A DNA stretch of 8,460 nucleotides, taken from Faecalibacterium sp. GTDB lineage: Bacteria; Bacillota; Clostridia; Oscillospirales; Ruminococcaceae. Positions within the stretch are counted from its first letter, which is position 1. Each line of letters opens with the position of its first letter. Positions 7,552-8,460 of this stretch are shown in pieces. The translations under genes and the position numbers were made by a program. The stretch covers positions 1-8,460 of the forward strand of contig JAFULE010000114.1 of the NCBI GenBank assembly GCA_017483235.1, given 5' to 3'. The notes under the pieces are model-generated. The model saw only the letters and a list, made by a program, of their open reading frames with translations, made no database searches and was not told where the DNA came from.

Positions 7552-8031
7552 ATGGCACAACCGAATAAAGCGGCCACCAAAAGCATCGCCCTCAACCGCG
7601 AAGCCCGCCACGAGTACTTCATCATCGAAGCGCTGGAAACCGGCATCGAGCTGAAGGGCACCGAGGTCAAAAGCCTGCGTAAGGGCGCGGTTAACCTGAA
7701 GGACAGCTGGATCGACATTGAGGATGGCCAGCTTCTGGTCAAGGGCATGCACATCAGCCCTTACGAGCAGGGCAACATCTTCAATCAGGAGCCTACCCGT
7801 CCCCGCCGTCTGCTGGCGCACAAAAGCGAGATCCGCCGCCTGCACCAGCAGTGCAAGCTGCAGGGCTACACCATGGTGCCGCTGTCGCTGTATTTCAAGC
7901 AGGGCCGGGTCAAGGTAGAGCTGGGTCTGTGCAAGGGCAAAAAGCTTTACGACAAACGGGCCGACGCGGCCAGCCGCGACGCCAAGCGTTCCATCGACCG
8001 GGCGCTTAAATCCAACGGTCGATACTACTGA
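7552..8031 (+). CDS. smpB: SsrA-binding protein SmpB
   Basis: SmpB binds the tRNA-like part of tmRNA and brings it to stalled ribosomes; its C-terminal tail enters the empty mRNA channel. The 159-residue protein has the family blocks NREARHEYFI (15-24), GIELKGTEVKSLRKG (31-45), NLKDSW (48-53), HISPYEQGN (67-75), LLAHKSEI (87-94), GYTMVPLSLYFKQGRVKVEL (105-124) and GKKLYDKR (129-136). A basic tail DAKRSIDRALK (143-153) ends in GRYY. AAAGGAG lies 10 bases before the ATG. The tmRNA gene follows 83 bases after the stop, so both partners of trans-translation are encoded together, an arrangement common in Firmicutes. Confidence 0.97.
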   Translation: MAQPNKAATKSIALNREARHEYFIIEALETGIELKGTEVKSLRKGAVNLKDSWIDIEDGQLLVKGMHISPYEQGNIFNQEPTRPRRLLAHKSEIRRLHQQCKLQGYTMVPLSLYFKQGRVKVELGLCKGKKLYDKRADAASRDAKRSIDRALKSNGRYY

Positions 8032-8058
8032 ATCATGGTTTTAGCCGCCAAAAGCGGG

Positions 8059-8107
8059 TAAAATAGATTATCAGGTACCAGTTTTCCCGCACGGGGTAGC
8101 CCGTGCG
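8059..8107 (+). promoter_or_regulatory. Possible ssrA -10 box and precursor leader hairpin
   Basis: TAAAAT (8059-8064) could be a -10 box for ssrA, but no good -35 box lies 16-18 bases upstream (TGGTTT at 8036-8041 is the nearest), so this is weak. CGCACGGG (8088-8095) and CCCGTGCG (8100-8107) form a perfect 8-bp hairpin with a GTAG loop. It ends 7 bases before the mature tmRNA 5' end, where RNase P would cut. No T-run follows it, so it is not a terminator of smpB. Transcription from the smpB promoter is the alternative. Confidence 0.4.
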
Positions 8108-8114
8108 AATCCGT

Positions 8115-8460
8115 GGGGGCGTAATGGTTTCGACGGGGGGAGCGCGGCCTGAGCAGCGGGTAGCAGTGGGGGAACTGCTTTATAACTCCTCTAAAAAAAT
8201 TAACTGACAATAACGTACAGTTAGCCGCAGCCTGAGTGCTGCCGTCCTGCCCACTCTTGTGTCGTGTGGGGTCAGGGCGTCCTTAGACACAGCACGTGAA
8301 CGGGCATAAGCTTTGCCGCCCGTCATGACCTCATGAAGCTACTGAAGCGTTAGCCTGGCAACCGGCGTGACGCAGAGGGAATGTTGTAGATTGCCTGCAC
8401 CCGGAGATACTCATACCAAACTCCTTTCGGACATGGGTTCGACTCCCATCGCCTCCACCA
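8115..8460 (+). ncRNA. ssrA: Transfer-messenger RNA (tmRNA, 10Sa RNA)
   Basis: tmRNA enters stalled ribosomes charged with alanine, swaps in its own reading frame and tags the unfinished protein for degradation. The 5' strand GGGGGCG (8115-8121) pairs with CGCCTCC (8450-8456; one G-U), followed by discriminator A and encoded CCA (8458-8460), giving a 346-base gene that ends with the window. The conserved TAATGGTTTCGACGGG block follows the acceptor strand. The T-arm is ATGGG/CCCAT around TTCGACT (in 8433-8449). A first pseudoknot is likely at 8162-8190: AGCAGT/ACTGCT, with the G-rich loop able to pair with CTCC at 8186. It is a one-piece, not a split, tmRNA. Confidence 0.97.
8206..8235 (+). 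other. tmRNA proteolysis-tag reading frame
   Basis: The resume codon is taken as GAC at 8206 because it directly follows TTAACT, aligning with the ATAACT that precedes the resume codon of B. subtilis tmRNA. The frame encodes DNNVQLAAA and stops at TGA (8233-8235); with the alanine carried by tmRNA the full tag is ADNNVQLAAA. The hydrophobic, Ala-ending C-terminus fits recognition by ClpXP-type proteases. The frame itself is clear; the exact first codon is inferred by analogy. Confidence 0.8.

Noticed and set aside
7542..7568. Eight-codon frame starting at an ATG overlapping the smpB start.
   Set aside because: Its ATG directly abuts the ribosome binding site with no spacing, so initiation there is unlikely.

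Overview
The window is a compact stretch of bacterial core chromosome from a GC-rich Firmicute. The likeliest source is a Clostridia member of the Oscillospiraceae/Ruminococcaceae type (Faecalibacterium/Subdoligranulum-like). This placement is an inference. It rests on the SRP RNA-dnaX-ybaB-recR order known from Firmicutes such as Bacillus subtilis, strong GGAGG-type ribosome binding sites, an iron-sulphur (family 4) uracil-DNA glycosylase, and a GC-rich codon third position. I see no insertion sequence, prophage, CRISPR array, toxin-antitoxin pair or defence island.

Left part (1-1845, minus strand): three co-directional genes read away from pta. They are a family 4 uracil-DNA glycosylase, a P-loop ATPase built from two related halves, and the first 35 codons of a protein resembling DinG/XPD-type helicases, cut by the window edge. 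The 75-base gap between the first two genes can fold in mutually exclusive ways that hide or expose the ribosome binding site of the ATPase.

Middle (1846-4288, plus strand): divergent promoters with overlapping -35 boxes drive the glycosylase leftwards and pta (phosphate acetyltransferase) rightwards. A perfect 14-bp terminator closes pta. Only 29 bases after its T-run comes an enolase-superfamily gene with no visible promoter of its own, and it ends at a second perfect terminator.

Right part (4335-8460, plus strand): a strong promoter drives SRP RNA, followed 23 bases later by dnaX (TTG start), ybaB and recR, a replication and repair cluster. A second promoter with an A/T-rich upstream element then drives smpB. 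The tmRNA gene ssrA follows and ends exactly at the last base of the window with its encoded CCA. SmpB and tmRNA act together to rescue stalled ribosomes.

The gene content is ordinary. The points most worth a second look are RNA-level or active-site details: the switch-like leader before the ATPase, the SRP RNA with a long closing stem and an extra 3' hairpin, an A6 run in dnaX where a slip in either direction would yield a gamma-like short product, and an enolase-superfamily protein without the usual second catalytic base.
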